DNA from: JAOUEA01 sp963825635
GTDB taxonomy: Bacteria; Actinomycetota; UBA4738; HRBIN12
Length of the DNA stretch: 64,000 nt
Direction of reading: 5' to 3'
NCBI GenBank assembly: GCA_963825635.1
Contig: CAWGTU010000003.1
Span: 1 to 64,000, forward strand
Shown in pieces: positions 52,156 through 60,385 of the stretch; the first letter of the stretch is position 1; the number at the start of each line of letters is the position of its first letter. A program made the position numbers and the translations under genes. The notes beneath the pieces were generated by a model. It saw only the letters and a program-made list of their open reading frames with translations. It was not told the origin of the DNA and did not search any database.

Positions 52156-53246
52156 GCGAGGATCTCCTGTGAGATGCGCTCCAACGTCAAGACGCCCCGG
52201 TAGTGCTGGCCTTCGGTCACCACGACGGCGACCGCCGTCCGCGACGTGACGATCGAATCGAGGGCCTGGCGCAGGGAGTCGCGTCCGGTCACGTACGCAC
52301 TGAACCTCCTCGGCGTGGCCTCGCCCGCCGTGTCGCACCCCTGGAGCGCCTGACGGTCGACCCACCCGAGCAGCTCCCCCTCGTCGACCACGCTGACCCA
52401 CCCGAAGCCGGCGGCATCGATCGCGCGCCGGGCCTCGTCGGCGCCGGCCCTCGGTGTCACCACGGGGCCCGGCTCCACCTCGATGTCGTCGACCTTGATC
52501 AGGGCCAGCCGCTTCAGGCCTCGCTCCGCCCCGACGAACTCGCGTACGAAGTCGTTCGCGGGCTCTCGCAGCACGGTCTCCGGCGGGGCGAACTGCTCGA
52601 GCACGCCGCCGATGTTGAGGATCGCCATGCGGTCGCTCAGCTTGATCGCCTCGTCGACGTCGTGCGTCACGAAGACGATCGTCTTGCGCAACCGCTCCTG
52701 GATCTCGAGGAACTGGTCCTGCAGCCTCCCCCGCACGATCGGATCCACCGCGGCGAAAGGCTCGTCCATCAGCATCACGGGCGGGTCGGCGGCGAGCGCC
52801 CTGGCCACCCCGACGCGCTGGCGCTGGCCACCGGAGAGCTCCCCCGGATACCGGTCGAGCAGCTCGCGGTCGAGGTCGAAGATCTCGAGCAGCTCGTTCA
52901 CGCGCGCGTCGACCCGCTCGTCGTCCCAGCCCACGAGGTGGGGCACCGTCGCGATGTTCTGGCGGATCGTGCGGTGCGGCAGCAGCCCGGTGTGCTGGAT
53001 CACGTAGCCGATGCCCCGACGGAGCTGCACCGGGTCCTGGTCGAGCACGTTCGTGCCGTCGAGCACGATGCGCCCACCGGTCGGCTCGATCAGGCGGTTG
53101 ATCATCTTCAGGGTGGTGGTCTTGCCGCAGCCCGACGGTCCGACGAGCGCGACGGTCTCCCCCTCGTCGATCTCGAGCGTGAGGTCGCCGACGGCGGCCG
53201 AGGCCGTTCCCGGGAAACGCTTCTCGACGTGTTCCAACGAGATCAT
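52152..53246 (-). CDS. betaine/choline-type ABC importer ATPase with C-terminal CBS domains
   Basis: A 364-residue ATPase of the OpuCA/ProV type: Walker A LVGPSGCGKTTTLKMINRL, Q-loop IGYVIQHTGLLPHRTI, signature LSGGQRQRVGVARALA, Walker B VMLMDEPFAAVDP and FVTHDVDEAIKLSDRMAIL. From about residue 245 two degenerate CBS repeats follow (FGWVSVVDEGELLGWVDRQAL, AVAVVVTEGQHYRGVLTLERI). In OpuA/OpuC these sense ionic strength and so gate osmotic uptake. First gene of the importer operon. A partial copy of its 5' end is at 55206-55285. Confidence 0.94.
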   Translation of the reverse strand: MISLEHVEKRFPGTASAAVGDLTLEIDEGETVALVGPSGCGKTTTLKMINRLIEPTGGRIVLDGTNVLDQDPVQLRRGIGYVIQHTGLLPHRTIRQNIATVPHLVGWDDERVDARVNELLEIFDLDRELLDRYPGELSGGQRQRVGVARALAADPPVMLMDEPFAAVDPIVRGRLQDQFLEIQERLRKTIVFVTHDVDEAIKLSDRMAILNIGGVLEQFAPPETVLREPANDFVREFVGAERGLKRLALIKVDDIEVEPGPVVTPRAGADEARRAIDAAGFGWVSVVDEGELLGWVDRQALQGCDTAGEATPRRFSAYVTGRDSLRQALDSIVTSRTAVAVVVTEGQHYRGVLTLERISQEILA

Positions 53247-53358
53247 CGTCCGCCCGACCCTAGTGAGCAGGGCGCCGGGCGTCCATGTGGGACGACCCTA
53301 ACGGCGCCGAGATGACAGGATGGAGGAAGCACCATCCCGCCATTCAGGAGCTGACCAG

Positions 53359-53811
53359 ATGAACGATGAGCGCCCGAAGTTGTCCGGCCCCGCGCGGCGA
53401 TCGCTCGAGCAGCGACTCGCCGAGCTCGACGAGGAGCGCATCCCTCGGCTCGAGCGCGAGTTCGCCAGCACGCATGATCCGCTCGCCGAGACCGCGCTGC
53501 GGGACGCCCGCGATGAGGCTCGTCGGGTCCGGGTCGCGCTGACGACGGCCACGCCGCTCGAGGACGAGCCGCACGATCCCGCGATCGTGGAGCTCGGCGA
53601 CACGGTCGCGGTCCGCCTCGAGGGGTCGCGAGACAAGGAACGGTTCACGATCGTGGGAGAGCTCGAGGCCCGTATGGACGAGCGCTGGATCTCCGAGCAG
53701 GCACCCCTGGGCGAAGCCCTGCTCGAGAGCGGCGTGGGTCAAGTCGTGTCGGTGCGAACCCCCGACGGGGAACGCCGCTACGAGGTCCTCGGCATCGAGC
53801 GCCCGAGCTGA
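53359..53811 (+). CDS. GreA/GreB-family transcription factor-like protein
   Basis: A 150-residue protein with a helical N-terminal part (RSLEQRLAELDEERIPRLEREF, then ETALRDARDEARRVRVAL) and a C-terminal FKBP-like domain (DPAIVELGDTVAVRLEGSRDKERFTIVGELEARMDERWISEQAPLGEALLESGVGQVVSVRTPDGERRYEVLGI). The APLGxALL element matches the GreA C-terminal domain. The N-terminal coiled coil is shorter than in GreA, and the acidic tip is not evident, so it may act like Rnk or Gfh rather than as a cleavage factor. AGGAG lies eight bases before the ATG. It precedes the baeRF3 gene by 11 bp. Confidence 0.85.
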   Translation: MNDERPKLSGPARRSLEQRLAELDEERIPRLEREFASTHDPLAETALRDARDEARRVRVALTTATPLEDEPHDPAIVELGDTVAVRLEGSRDKERFTIVGELEARMDERWISEQAPLGEALLESGVGQVVSVRTPDGERRYEVLGIERPS

Positions 53812-53822
53812 ACGGAGGCCGC

Positions 53823-54962
53823 GTGGACGTCATCCATCGAGCCGATCTGGAGGCTCTGACGACCGGGCCCGCTGCCGAACCGAGGACCTCTATCTACCTG
53901 CCGACCCATCGAGCGGGAGCCGACACGGCTCAGGACTCGATCCGACTGAAGAACCTGCTCTCCGACGCCGCCACGGCTCTGGAGGCGATCGGGCTGCGGG
54001 CGCCCGACGTGACCGCGTACCTCGAGCCCGCAGCCACGCTGCTCCACGACACGATCTTCTGGCGCCATCAGGCCGACGGCCTCGCGCTCTTCGTCGGCCC
54101 CGACGACTTCCGAGCCTTCCGCCTCCCGCTCCGGTTCGACGAACGGGCGATCGTCGGCGATCGCTACCACGTGAAGCCACTGCTCCCGTACTTCGCCGCC
54201 GATGGACACTTCTTCGTGCTCGCGATCAGCCAGAACCGGGTACGGCTGCTCGAAGGCTCCCGTTACTCGGTGGACGAGTTGGAGCTCCAGCAGATGCCCA
54301 CGAGCCTCGCCGAGGCCCTGCACTACGACGACATGGAGCGGGAGCTCCTGCTGCACGTCGCGGGGACCGCTCCCGGCAACCCGGCGATCTTCCACGGACA
54401 CGGCGCCGGGGGCGAGGTCGACAAGGGTCGGCTCGATCGTTTCCTGCGCCAGGTCGACGACGGAATCGTGGAGATCCTGCGGGGGGATCGAGCGCCCGTG
54501 GTCCTCGCCGGCGTGGGGTACGCGACCGCCCGGTACCGTGGCCTCAGCTCGCTGGTCGCGATCGAGTCGGAAGCGATCGAGGGCAACCCCGACGACCTGC
54601 GCCCCGAGGAGCTGCACGAGCGAGCCTGGGCCATCGTGGAACCGCGCCTGCAAGGCGACGTCCAGGCTGACCTGGCTCGGTTCGCCCAACTCGACGGCAC
54701 CGGCCGCACCTCCCGTGACCTGGCGGAGATCCTCACCGAGGCCAGGCACGGGCGCATCGACGTGCTCTTCGCGGCGCAGGATGCCGAGCGCTGGGGCCGC
54801 GGCTCCCTCGAGCCGCTCGAGATCCGCGACGAGCCCGTGCCCGGGGACGAGGATCTGGTCGACGCCGCCGTCGTGGAGGCGCTGCGCACGGACGCGAGAG
54901 TGCACGTGATGCCGGCGTCCGACCTCCCGGCAGAACCGGTGGCCTCGATCTTCCGCTTCTGA
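53823..54962 (+). CDS. baeRF3-type protein (bacterial archaeo-eukaryotic release-factor family)
   Basis: A 379-residue protein with the baeRF layout. The N-terminal domain has TSIYLPTHRAGADTAQDSIRLKNLL, the middle DGLALFVGPDDFRAFRLPLRFDERAIVGDRYHVKPLLPYFA and FFVLAISQNRVRLLEGSRYSVDEL, and the C-terminal eRF1-3-like domain RIDVLFAAQDAERWG...VVEALRTDARVHVMP. Proteins of this group are proposed to act on ribosomes in stress or hibernation, but direct evidence is limited. GTG 53823. Co-oriented and 11 bp behind the GreA-like gene. Confidence 0.8.
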   Translation: MDVIHRADLEALTTGPAAEPRTSIYLPTHRAGADTAQDSIRLKNLLSDAATALEAIGLRAPDVTAYLEPAATLLHDTIFWRHQADGLALFVGPDDFRAFRLPLRFDERAIVGDRYHVKPLLPYFAADGHFFVLAISQNRVRLLEGSRYSVDELELQQMPTSLAEALHYDDMERELLLHVAGTAPGNPAIFHGHGAGGEVDKGRLDRFLRQVDDGIVEILRGDRAPVVLAGVGYATARYRGLSSLVAIESEAIEGNPDDLRPEELHERAWAIVEPRLQGDVQADLARFAQLDGTGRTSRDLAEILTEARHGRIDVLFAAQDAERWGRGSLEPLEIRDEPVPGDEDLVDAAVVEALRTDARVHVMPASDLPAEPVASIFRF

Positions 54963-55059
54963 ACAGCGCCGCCTACCCCGACCCGAACGGGCGTCGGTCG
55001 ACGAGCAGCAGACGCACGCCCGCAGCCATGTGGCTTCTGACCGACGGCTCGGAAACGAA

Positions 55060-55205
55060 CTACTTCGTGTCGGCGAGGATCTGGCGGGCGGCGTTCGCCC
55101 CTGGACCGCCGGTGAGGCCGTAGTCGGTCTCCATGTCCTCGGGCGTGATCACCTCGCGTGCCTCGACGAGCTCGCCGAGGCCGGGAGCGAGCCGCTCCAT
55201 CGACT
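55060..55205 (-). pseudogene. truncated copy of the neighbouring oxidoreductase 3' end
   Basis: The minus-strand frame ends VKSMERLAPGLGELVEAREVITPEDMETDYGLTGG, then PGANAARQILADTK. This copies the C-terminus of the oxidoreductase at 55722-57299 almost exactly, except for a missing in-frame block of 47 codons (141 bp) between LTGG and ITGG. The deletion endpoints correspond to two CCGCCGGTGA direct repeats at 55768 and 55909 in the parent, so slippage or recombination between them explains it. No start or FAD domain remains. Confidence 0.85.
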
Positions 55206-55285
55206 TCACCGCAGCGCTTCTCGACGTGCTCGAGGGAGATCGTCGCTCGCCCGACCCTTGTGAGGGGCGGCGGGAACGTCCACGG
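55206..55285 (-). pseudogene. truncated copy of the opuCA 5' end, fused to the oxidoreductase remnant
   Basis: Reading on the minus strand, the segment matches bases 53215-53285: the opuCA upstream region, then ISLEHVEKR. The start ATG is changed to ACG. After about ten codons it breaks into the copied oxidoreductase tail. The two remnants abut at 55205/55206 and are in different frames. They record a duplication of sequence from both ends of this locus followed by a deletion joining them. Confidence 0.7.
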
Positions 55286-55304
55286 CTCCGGTAGCGTGGC
55301 CTCG

Positions 55305-55712
55305 ATGGCACGTGAGGCGGCGCCGTTCCCTGCACCCGGGACTGAGCTCACACATATCCTCGTCGTCCGCGACGTGGAACGATCCGTCGCGTGGTACCGC
55401 GACGTGCTCGGCGCGGAGCTGTTCCGCGAGTACGGCGGCACGTCGGCGGTCTTCCGGTTCGGCGCCGCCTGGCTGCTGCTCGTGACCGGCGGCGGGCCGA
55501 CCGAGGACAAGCCCGACGTGACGTTCGAGCCGCCCGAAGCGACCCGTGCGAGCCACTCCGTGACGATCCGCGTCGAGGACTGCCGCAGCGCCTACGAGAC
55601 GCTCACCGCACGCGGGGCCGAGTTCCTCACACCACCTCACGACTGGGGGCACGAGGTCCGCTGCTTCTTCCGCGACCCCGACGGCCACTTGTTCGAGATC
55701 AGCGAGGCCTGA
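55305..55712 (+). CDS. VOC/glyoxalase-family protein
   Basis: A 135-residue vicinal-oxygen-chelate protein with two beta-alpha-beta-beta-beta modules: LTHILVVRDVERSVAWYRDVLGAELFREYGGTSAVFRFGAAWLLLVTGG, then HSVTIRVEDCRSAYETLTARGAEFLTPPHDWGHEVRCFFRDPDGHLFEISEA. Metal ligands would be the first His (in LTHI), the His in WGHEV and the final Glu in FEIS. It may be a dioxygenase, isomerase or resistance protein. It sits between the two oxidoreductase-derived sequences on the opposite strand. Confidence 0.88.
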   Translation: MAREAAPFPAPGTELTHILVVRDVERSVAWYRDVLGAELFREYGGTSAVFRFGAAWLLLVTGGGPTEDKPDVTFEPPEATRASHSVTIRVEDCRSAYETLTARGAEFLTPPHDWGHEVRCFFRDPDGHLFEISEA

Positions 55713-55721
55713 GGGCGGCCG

Positions 55722-57299
55722 CTACTTCGTGTCGGCGAGGATCTGGCGGGCGGCGTTCGCCCCGGGACCGCCGGTGATGCCGCCGCCCGGGTGGGCCCCG
55801 GAGCCGGCGAGGTACAGCCCCTCGATCTGCAGGCGGTAGCGCGCCTCCCCGTTGAGCGGACGCCAGGCGAAGAACTGATCGAGGCCGGGCTCGGCATGGT
55901 AGACGTGGCCGCCGGTGAGGCCATGGTCGGTCTCCATGTCCTCGGGCGTGATCACCTCGCGTGCCTCGACGAGCTCGCCGAGGCCGGGAGCGAACCGCTC
56001 CATCGACTTCACCGCGATGTCGGCCACGCCGTCGCGCTCGGAGGCCCAGTCGCCGTCGCGGAGCTTCCGCGGCGCCGCCTGGAACAGGATCGACATCACG
56101 TGCTTCCCCTCGGGGGCCAGCGACGGATCGACGAGCGTGGGGATCGTCGCCTCCAGCATCGGGTCCTCGGCGACGTGCCCGTACTTGTTCGCGTCCATCG
56201 CCTGCTCGACGTGGTCGATCGAGAGGCCCACGACGATGCGGCCCTTCAGGCGCTCGACGTCGTCGGCGCCGTTGAACGACGGCAGGTCCGAGAGCACCAG
56301 GTTGACCTTGGCGGTCGCGCCGGGCTGACGGATGTTCTCCGCGCGCCACACCTCGTAGGGGTTCAGCTCCACGGGATCGCAGAGGCGCAGGGTGCGCTTC
56401 GGGTCGGCCGCCGAGACGACGAGCGTCGCGTCGAGCTCGGTGCCGTCGGTGAGGGTCACACCCCGCACGCGACCGTCCCGCGAGCGGATCGCGACGACCT
56501 CAGCTCCGGTGCGCACGTCGACCCCGCGGGCCCTCGCGGCGGCCTCGAGCGCGCCCGCGAGCGCCCCCGTCCCGCCGCGCGCGAACACCGTGGTGCCCGC
56601 CGCGCCGCCGTCGGTGCCGGCCGAGTCGTTCAGGAACACCGCCGCGGTGCCCGTCGCCCACGGGCCCATCGAGGTGTACAGCACGCCGCGGGTTGTCAGC
56701 GGTCCGCGCACGGCCTCGTCGTCGAAGACCTCCTGCACGAGGTCGGCGACCGCCATCGGCAACGCGCGGATCGCCTCACGTCCGGCCTTGGAGCCGAGGT
56801 CGCGGAACGCCTTCCCGAGCTTCAGCCCCATCATCGCGTCGGCGATCGAGGGGGACTTCGCGTCGGGCGGGGTCGCGACGTTGATGTAGGCGAGGAAGCT
56901 CGCGATCGAGCGCATCTTGGCGTCGAAGCCCCCGAACGCGTCGGCGTCGTGGGCGCTGCGATCACGCAGCTCGTTCGCGGTGCGCGCGGGGTCGCCCCAG
57001 AACGTGACGGCCGAGCCGTCGGGCTGCGGCGCGAACATGCGCACGGCGGGCGTGATCGCCTCGAAGCCGAACGACGACAGCCGCAGGTCCTTCACGATCG
57101 AGGCACGCAGGCGCCCGACCGTGTGCGCGATGCCAGGGGCGGTCACGCCCTCGGCAGGTGAGGTGGTGCGCAGGATGCCGCCGACCTCGGGCGCCGCCTC
57201 GAGCAGCGTGACCGTCCGACCCGCCTTCGCCAGGTACGCAGCCGCGACGAGGCCGTTGTGGCCACCGCCGATCACGACGACGTCTGTTCGAGGCGCCAT
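55722..57299 (-). CDS. PYROXD2/phytoene-desaturase-like FAD oxidoreductase (copy 1)
   Basis: A 525-residue flavoprotein. FAD motif DVVVIGGGHNGLVAAAYLAKAGRTVTLLEAAPEVGGILRT (residues 6-45) is followed by ARGGTGALAGALEAAARARGVDVRTGAEVVAI, then the C-terminal FAD motif IEGLYLAGSGAHPGGGITGGPGANAARQIL. This C-terminal signature is shared by carotenoid desaturases and PYROXD2-like proteins. Its stop is nine bases from the VOC gene stop. It starts one base after the stop of the second, distantly related copy, so the two are one transcript. Substrate unknown; no carotenoid genes are nearby. A truncated copy of its 3' end is at 55060-55205. Confidence 0.88.
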   Translation of the reverse strand: MAPRTDVVVIGGGHNGLVAAAYLAKAGRTVTLLEAAPEVGGILRTTSPAEGVTAPGIAHTVGRLRASIVKDLRLSSFGFEAITPAVRMFAPQPDGSAVTFWGDPARTANELRDRSAHDADAFGGFDAKMRSIASFLAYINVATPPDAKSPSIADAMMGLKLGKAFRDLGSKAGREAIRALPMAVADLVQEVFDDEAVRGPLTTRGVLYTSMGPWATGTAAVFLNDSAGTDGGAAGTTVFARGGTGALAGALEAAARARGVDVRTGAEVVAIRSRDGRVRGVTLTDGTELDATLVVSAADPKRTLRLCDPVELNPYEVWRAENIRQPGATAKVNLVLSDLPSFNGADDVERLKGRIVVGLSIDHVEQAMDANKYGHVAEDPMLEATIPTLVDPSLAPEGKHVMSILFQAAPRKLRDGDWASERDGVADIAVKSMERFAPGLGELVEAREVITPEDMETDHGLTGGHVYHAEPGLDQFFAWRPLNGEARYRLQIEGLYLAGSGAHPGGGITGGPGANAARQILADTK

Positions 57300-58901
57300 C
57301 TAGGCCGCCCTCCGTCCGCGCTTGCGCTGCTTCAGGTACTCGCGTGCCGCGATCATGCCCGGCGCCCCCATGATGCCGCCGCCGGGGTGGGTCGCCGACC
57401 CGCACATCCAGAGGTCCTTCACCGGTGTCTCGTACCGCGCCCAGCCGGGCACCGGCCGATTGAAGAACAGCTGCTCGAGCGAGAGCTCCCCGGCGAAGAT
57501 GTTCCCTTCGCTGAGGCCCGTGATGTCCTCGATGTCCTTCGGTGTGACGAACTGGTACCCCTCGATCAGCGACCGGATGTTCGGGAAGCGCTCCTCGAGC
57601 GTGTCGATCACGTTCTGGCCGAACGCCTCGCGCTTCGCGTCGTCCCACTGCTCGCCGTTCTCGAGGTGGTACGGGGCGTACTGCACGAAGCAGCTCATCA
57701 CGTGCTTGCCGGGCGGCGCCATCGTCGGATCGACGAGCGTCGGCATGATGCAGTCGATGTAGGGACGCGCCGACGGCCGGCCGTACTTCGCGTCGTCGTA
57801 TGCGCGCTCCATGTAGTCGAGCGAGGGCGAGAACGAGATCGCGCCGCGCAGCCACGGGCCGACGCCCGGCTTGCACGCGAGCTCGGGCAAGCCGTTGAGC
57901 GCGAGGTTCACCTTCCCGCTCGAGCCGCGGTACTTGTAGCGCATCACCTCGTCGCGGAACGACGGCTCGAGATCGTGCTCGTCGAGCAGGTTGATGAACG
58001 TCTGCCGGGAGTCGAGCGAGCTCATCACGACGTCGGCCTCGATCTCCTCGCCCGACTCGAGCACGACCCCGGTGGTGCGCCCGCCCGCGGTCGTGATGTG
58101 CGAGACGCCCGCCTCGGTGCGGATCTCGACGCCGAGCGAGAGCGCGCTGTTCGCGATCGCGTAGGCCACCGACCCGGTGCCGCCCCGCGGCACGCCCCAC
58201 GCGCGGAACGCGCCGTCGATCTCCCCCATGTAGTGGTGCAACAGCACGTAGGCCGTGCCGGGCGAGCGCGGGCCTTGGAACGTGCCGATGATGCCCGAGG
58301 CGCTCATCGTGGCCTTCAGCGGCTCGGTCTCGAACCACTGGTCCAGGAAGTCGGCTGCACTCATCGTCATCAGCTGGATGAACGTGGACTGCATCTTCTT
58401 CGGGAGGTCCTTGAACGCCTTCGCGAGCGGACCGAGCGGCAGCCAATGACCCGGCGTGATCTTCCCGGTGTCGGGCGGCGCGATCGACAGGATCGGCTTG
58501 ATGAACCGGCCCATCTCGGCCATCAGCTGGCCGTACTCTTCGTAGACCTCGGCGTCGTTCAGGCTCCAGCGCCGCAGCTCGCGCACGTTCTTGCCGTGGT
58601 CGTTCACGCGCCAGAGGTAGTCGTCATCCAAGGGTGTGATCGTGCCGTCGAGGGGCAGGATCTCGAGCCCGTGCTTGGGGAGCTGCAGGTCGCGGATGAT
58701 CTCGGGGCGCAGCAGCGACACGACGTAGCTGAAGACCGAGAACTTGAACCCCGGGACGATCTCCTCGGTCAAGGTGGCCCCGCCGAGGATGTGGCGGCGC
58801 TCGAGCACGAGCACCTTCAGCCCGGCCTTCGCGAGATAGGCGGCGTTCACGAGGCCGTTGTGCCCGCCTCCGATCACGACCGCGTCGTACCGCTTCGCCA
58901 T
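57300..58901 (-). CDS. PYROXD2/phytoene-desaturase-like FAD oxidoreductase (copy 2)
   Basis: A 533-residue paralogue: DAVVIGGGHNGLVNAAYLAKAGLKVLVLERRHILGGATLTEEIVPGFKFSVFSYVVSLLRPEIIRDL, VPRGGTGSVAYAIANSALSLGVEIRTEAGVSHI and C-terminal VKDLWMCGSATHPGGGIMGAPGMIAAREYLKQ. Fold and length match copy 1, but identity between them is only moderate, so the duplication is old. It is the first gene of the pair and faces the GcvT-like gene across a 212-bp control region. GGAGGCACCC precedes the ATG. Confidence 0.88.
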   Translation of the reverse strand: MAKRYDAVVIGGGHNGLVNAAYLAKAGLKVLVLERRHILGGATLTEEIVPGFKFSVFSYVVSLLRPEIIRDLQLPKHGLEILPLDGTITPLDDDYLWRVNDHGKNVRELRRWSLNDAEVYEEYGQLMAEMGRFIKPILSIAPPDTGKITPGHWLPLGPLAKAFKDLPKKMQSTFIQLMTMSAADFLDQWFETEPLKATMSASGIIGTFQGPRSPGTAYVLLHHYMGEIDGAFRAWGVPRGGTGSVAYAIANSALSLGVEIRTEAGVSHITTAGGRTTGVVLESGEEIEADVVMSSLDSRQTFINLLDEHDLEPSFRDEVMRYKYRGSSGKVNLALNGLPELACKPGVGPWLRGAISFSPSLDYMERAYDDAKYGRPSARPYIDCIMPTLVDPTMAPPGKHVMSCFVQYAPYHLENGEQWDDAKREAFGQNVIDTLEERFPNIRSLIEGYQFVTPKDIEDITGLSEGNIFAGELSLEQLFFNRPVPGWARYETPVKDLWMCGSATHPGGGIMGAPGMIAAREYLKQRKRGRRAA

Positions 58902-58968
58902 GGGTGCCTCCTGGGTGACTCGAGGTCAACGGGGCGTCCCGGAGCACGGCCTGGGTCGCCGGTCGCCC

Positions 58969-58998
58969 ATGCTATCCGGGGGTCCGAACGCCCACCAA
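58969..58998 (-). promoter_or_regulatory. candidate promoter of the oxidoreductase pair
   Basis: On the minus strand TTGGTG (58998-58993) and TAGCAT (58974-58969) are separated by 18 bases and placed about 68 bp before the ATG at 58901. This is a sigma70-like match of modest quality. Confidence 0.35.
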
Positions 58999-59006
58999 CG
59001 GCCCTT

Positions 59007-59019
59007 TGACCTCAGGTCA
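59007..59019. promoter_or_regulatory. 13-bp palindrome in the divergent control region
   Basis: TGACCTCAGGTCA is a perfect inverted repeat around one base, preceded by T to give TTGACCT...AGGTCA. It lies between the oxidoreductase pair and the GcvT-like gene and resembles the 16-bp palindrome at 9947-9962. A half-site AGGTCAA occurs at 58923-58929. Confidence 0.45.
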
Positions 59020-59113
59020 GTCCCGTGCGTGCCGCGGCCCGGCAGAGGTCGGATACCCTACGCGCTGTCGGGCGGCCGTCATGCGCCCCAACGACCCACC
59101 GAGGAGGTTAACC

Positions 59114-60307
59114 GTGAGCGTGCCCACCGCGTTCTTCCCGCGTCAGGAGGCGCTGAACTCGAAGATGGCCTGGGGCGAGTGGTCCGGGTACTACTCGGTG
59201 CCCGTCTACGCCGACTTCCACGACATCGAGTACAGCGCGATCCGCGAGGCGGCCGCGGTGATCGACATCAGCCCGCTCTACAAGTACGAGATCAAGGGTC
59301 CCGACGCGCAGCGACTGCTCGACCGGGTGATGACCCGCGACATGACGAAGCTGCGGGTCGACCGCGTCTTCTACTCCCCCTGGTGCGACGAGGAGGGCAA
59401 GGTGCTCGATGACGGCACGATCGCCCGCCTCGACGACACCACCTACCGCATCACGGCCGCCGACCCCTGCTACCGCTGGTTCGTGCTGAACGGCACCGGG
59501 CTCGACGTCGAGGTCGACGACATCAGCGACCGCACGGCCGCGCTCGCCCTGCAGGGGCGGCTCAGCCGCGAGGTGCTGCAGGACGCCACGGGCCAGGACT
59601 GGACCGACCTGAAGTACTTCGGACGGCGCATGACCGAGATCGCCGGCGTCGCCGTCGACGTGACCCGCACCGGCTACACGGGCGACCGTGGCTACGAGCT
59701 CTGGATGGCCGCCGATCAGGCCTTGCCCGTCTGGGACCGCATCTTCGACGTCGGTGAGCGCTTCGGCATCTACCCGGTGGGCATCAACGCGATGGACGTG
59801 GCCCGCGTGGAAGCCGGCCTCATCCTGATCGAGGCCGAGTACACGAGCGCCCGCCACGCGGTCGCGCCCGAGCAGCAGTATTCGCCCTACGAGCTCGGCT
59901 TCGAGCCGCTCGTCGATCTCGGAAAGGCCACCGACTTCACCGGGCGCCGGGCGCTGCGCGCCGAGCACGCGGCAGGTGGTCCGGCCCGTCGGCTCGTCGG
60001 CGTCGAGCTCGACTGGCTCGGGATCGAGGCGATGTACGCCAAGCATGGCCTCGCCCCCGCGATCAGCCCCTTCGTGCATCGCGACCCGGTGCCGGTCTAC
60101 AAGGACGGGAAGCAGGTCGGCCGCGCCACCTCGGTCACGTGGGGCACGACGATCAAGAAGATGGTCGGGTTCGGCTCGGTCGACAAGGGTCACGCGGAGC
60201 CGGGCACGCGCCTCAGCGTCGAGTGGAGCGTCGAGGGCGAGCGCGGCAAGGTCGCCGCCACGGTCGTGGCGCTGCCCTTCCTCGACGTGGACCGCAAGCG
60301 CAGCTAG
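59114..60307 (+). CDS. GcvT-family aminomethyltransferase/DMSP-demethylase-like protein
   Basis: A 397-residue folate-binding protein of the GcvT superfamily: NSKMAWGEWSGYYSVPVYADFHDIEYSAIREAAAVIDISPLYKYEIKGPDAQRLLDRVMTRD, then TRTGYTGDRGYELWM with the folate Glu region and INAMDVARVEAGLILIEAEYTSA. The conserved Asp of glycine-cleavage GcvT (at the NxxxxxD site near residue 100) is not obvious. This fits the branch acting on dimethylglycine, sarcosine or DMSP rather than the glycine cleavage complex; no gcvH or gcvP is present. GAGGAGGT lies six bases before the GTG. Confidence 0.85.
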   Translation: MSVPTAFFPRQEALNSKMAWGEWSGYYSVPVYADFHDIEYSAIREAAAVIDISPLYKYEIKGPDAQRLLDRVMTRDMTKLRVDRVFYSPWCDEEGKVLDDGTIARLDDTTYRITAADPCYRWFVLNGTGLDVEVDDISDRTAALALQGRLSREVLQDATGQDWTDLKYFGRRMTEIAGVAVDVTRTGYTGDRGYELWMAADQALPVWDRIFDVGERFGIYPVGINAMDVARVEAGLILIEAEYTSARHAVAPEQQYSPYELGFEPLVDLGKATDFTGRRALRAEHAAGGPARRLVGVELDWLGIEAMYAKHGLAPAISPFVHRDPVPVYKDGKQVGRATSVTWGTTIKKMVGFGSVDKGHAEPGTRLSVEWSVEGERGKVAATVVALPFLDVDRKRS

Positions 60308-60385
60308 CGCGCCTTCCGTCGCAACGGGAACGCCACACGCACCTCCATCTGCAGCGAGGGCTCCTCTGGGAACATGGAGGTGTCC

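Noticed and set aside
58902..59113. Glycine or cobalamin riboswitch before the GcvT-like gene
   Set aside because: I could not find the conserved cores of either class; the only notable element is the AGGTCA palindrome.
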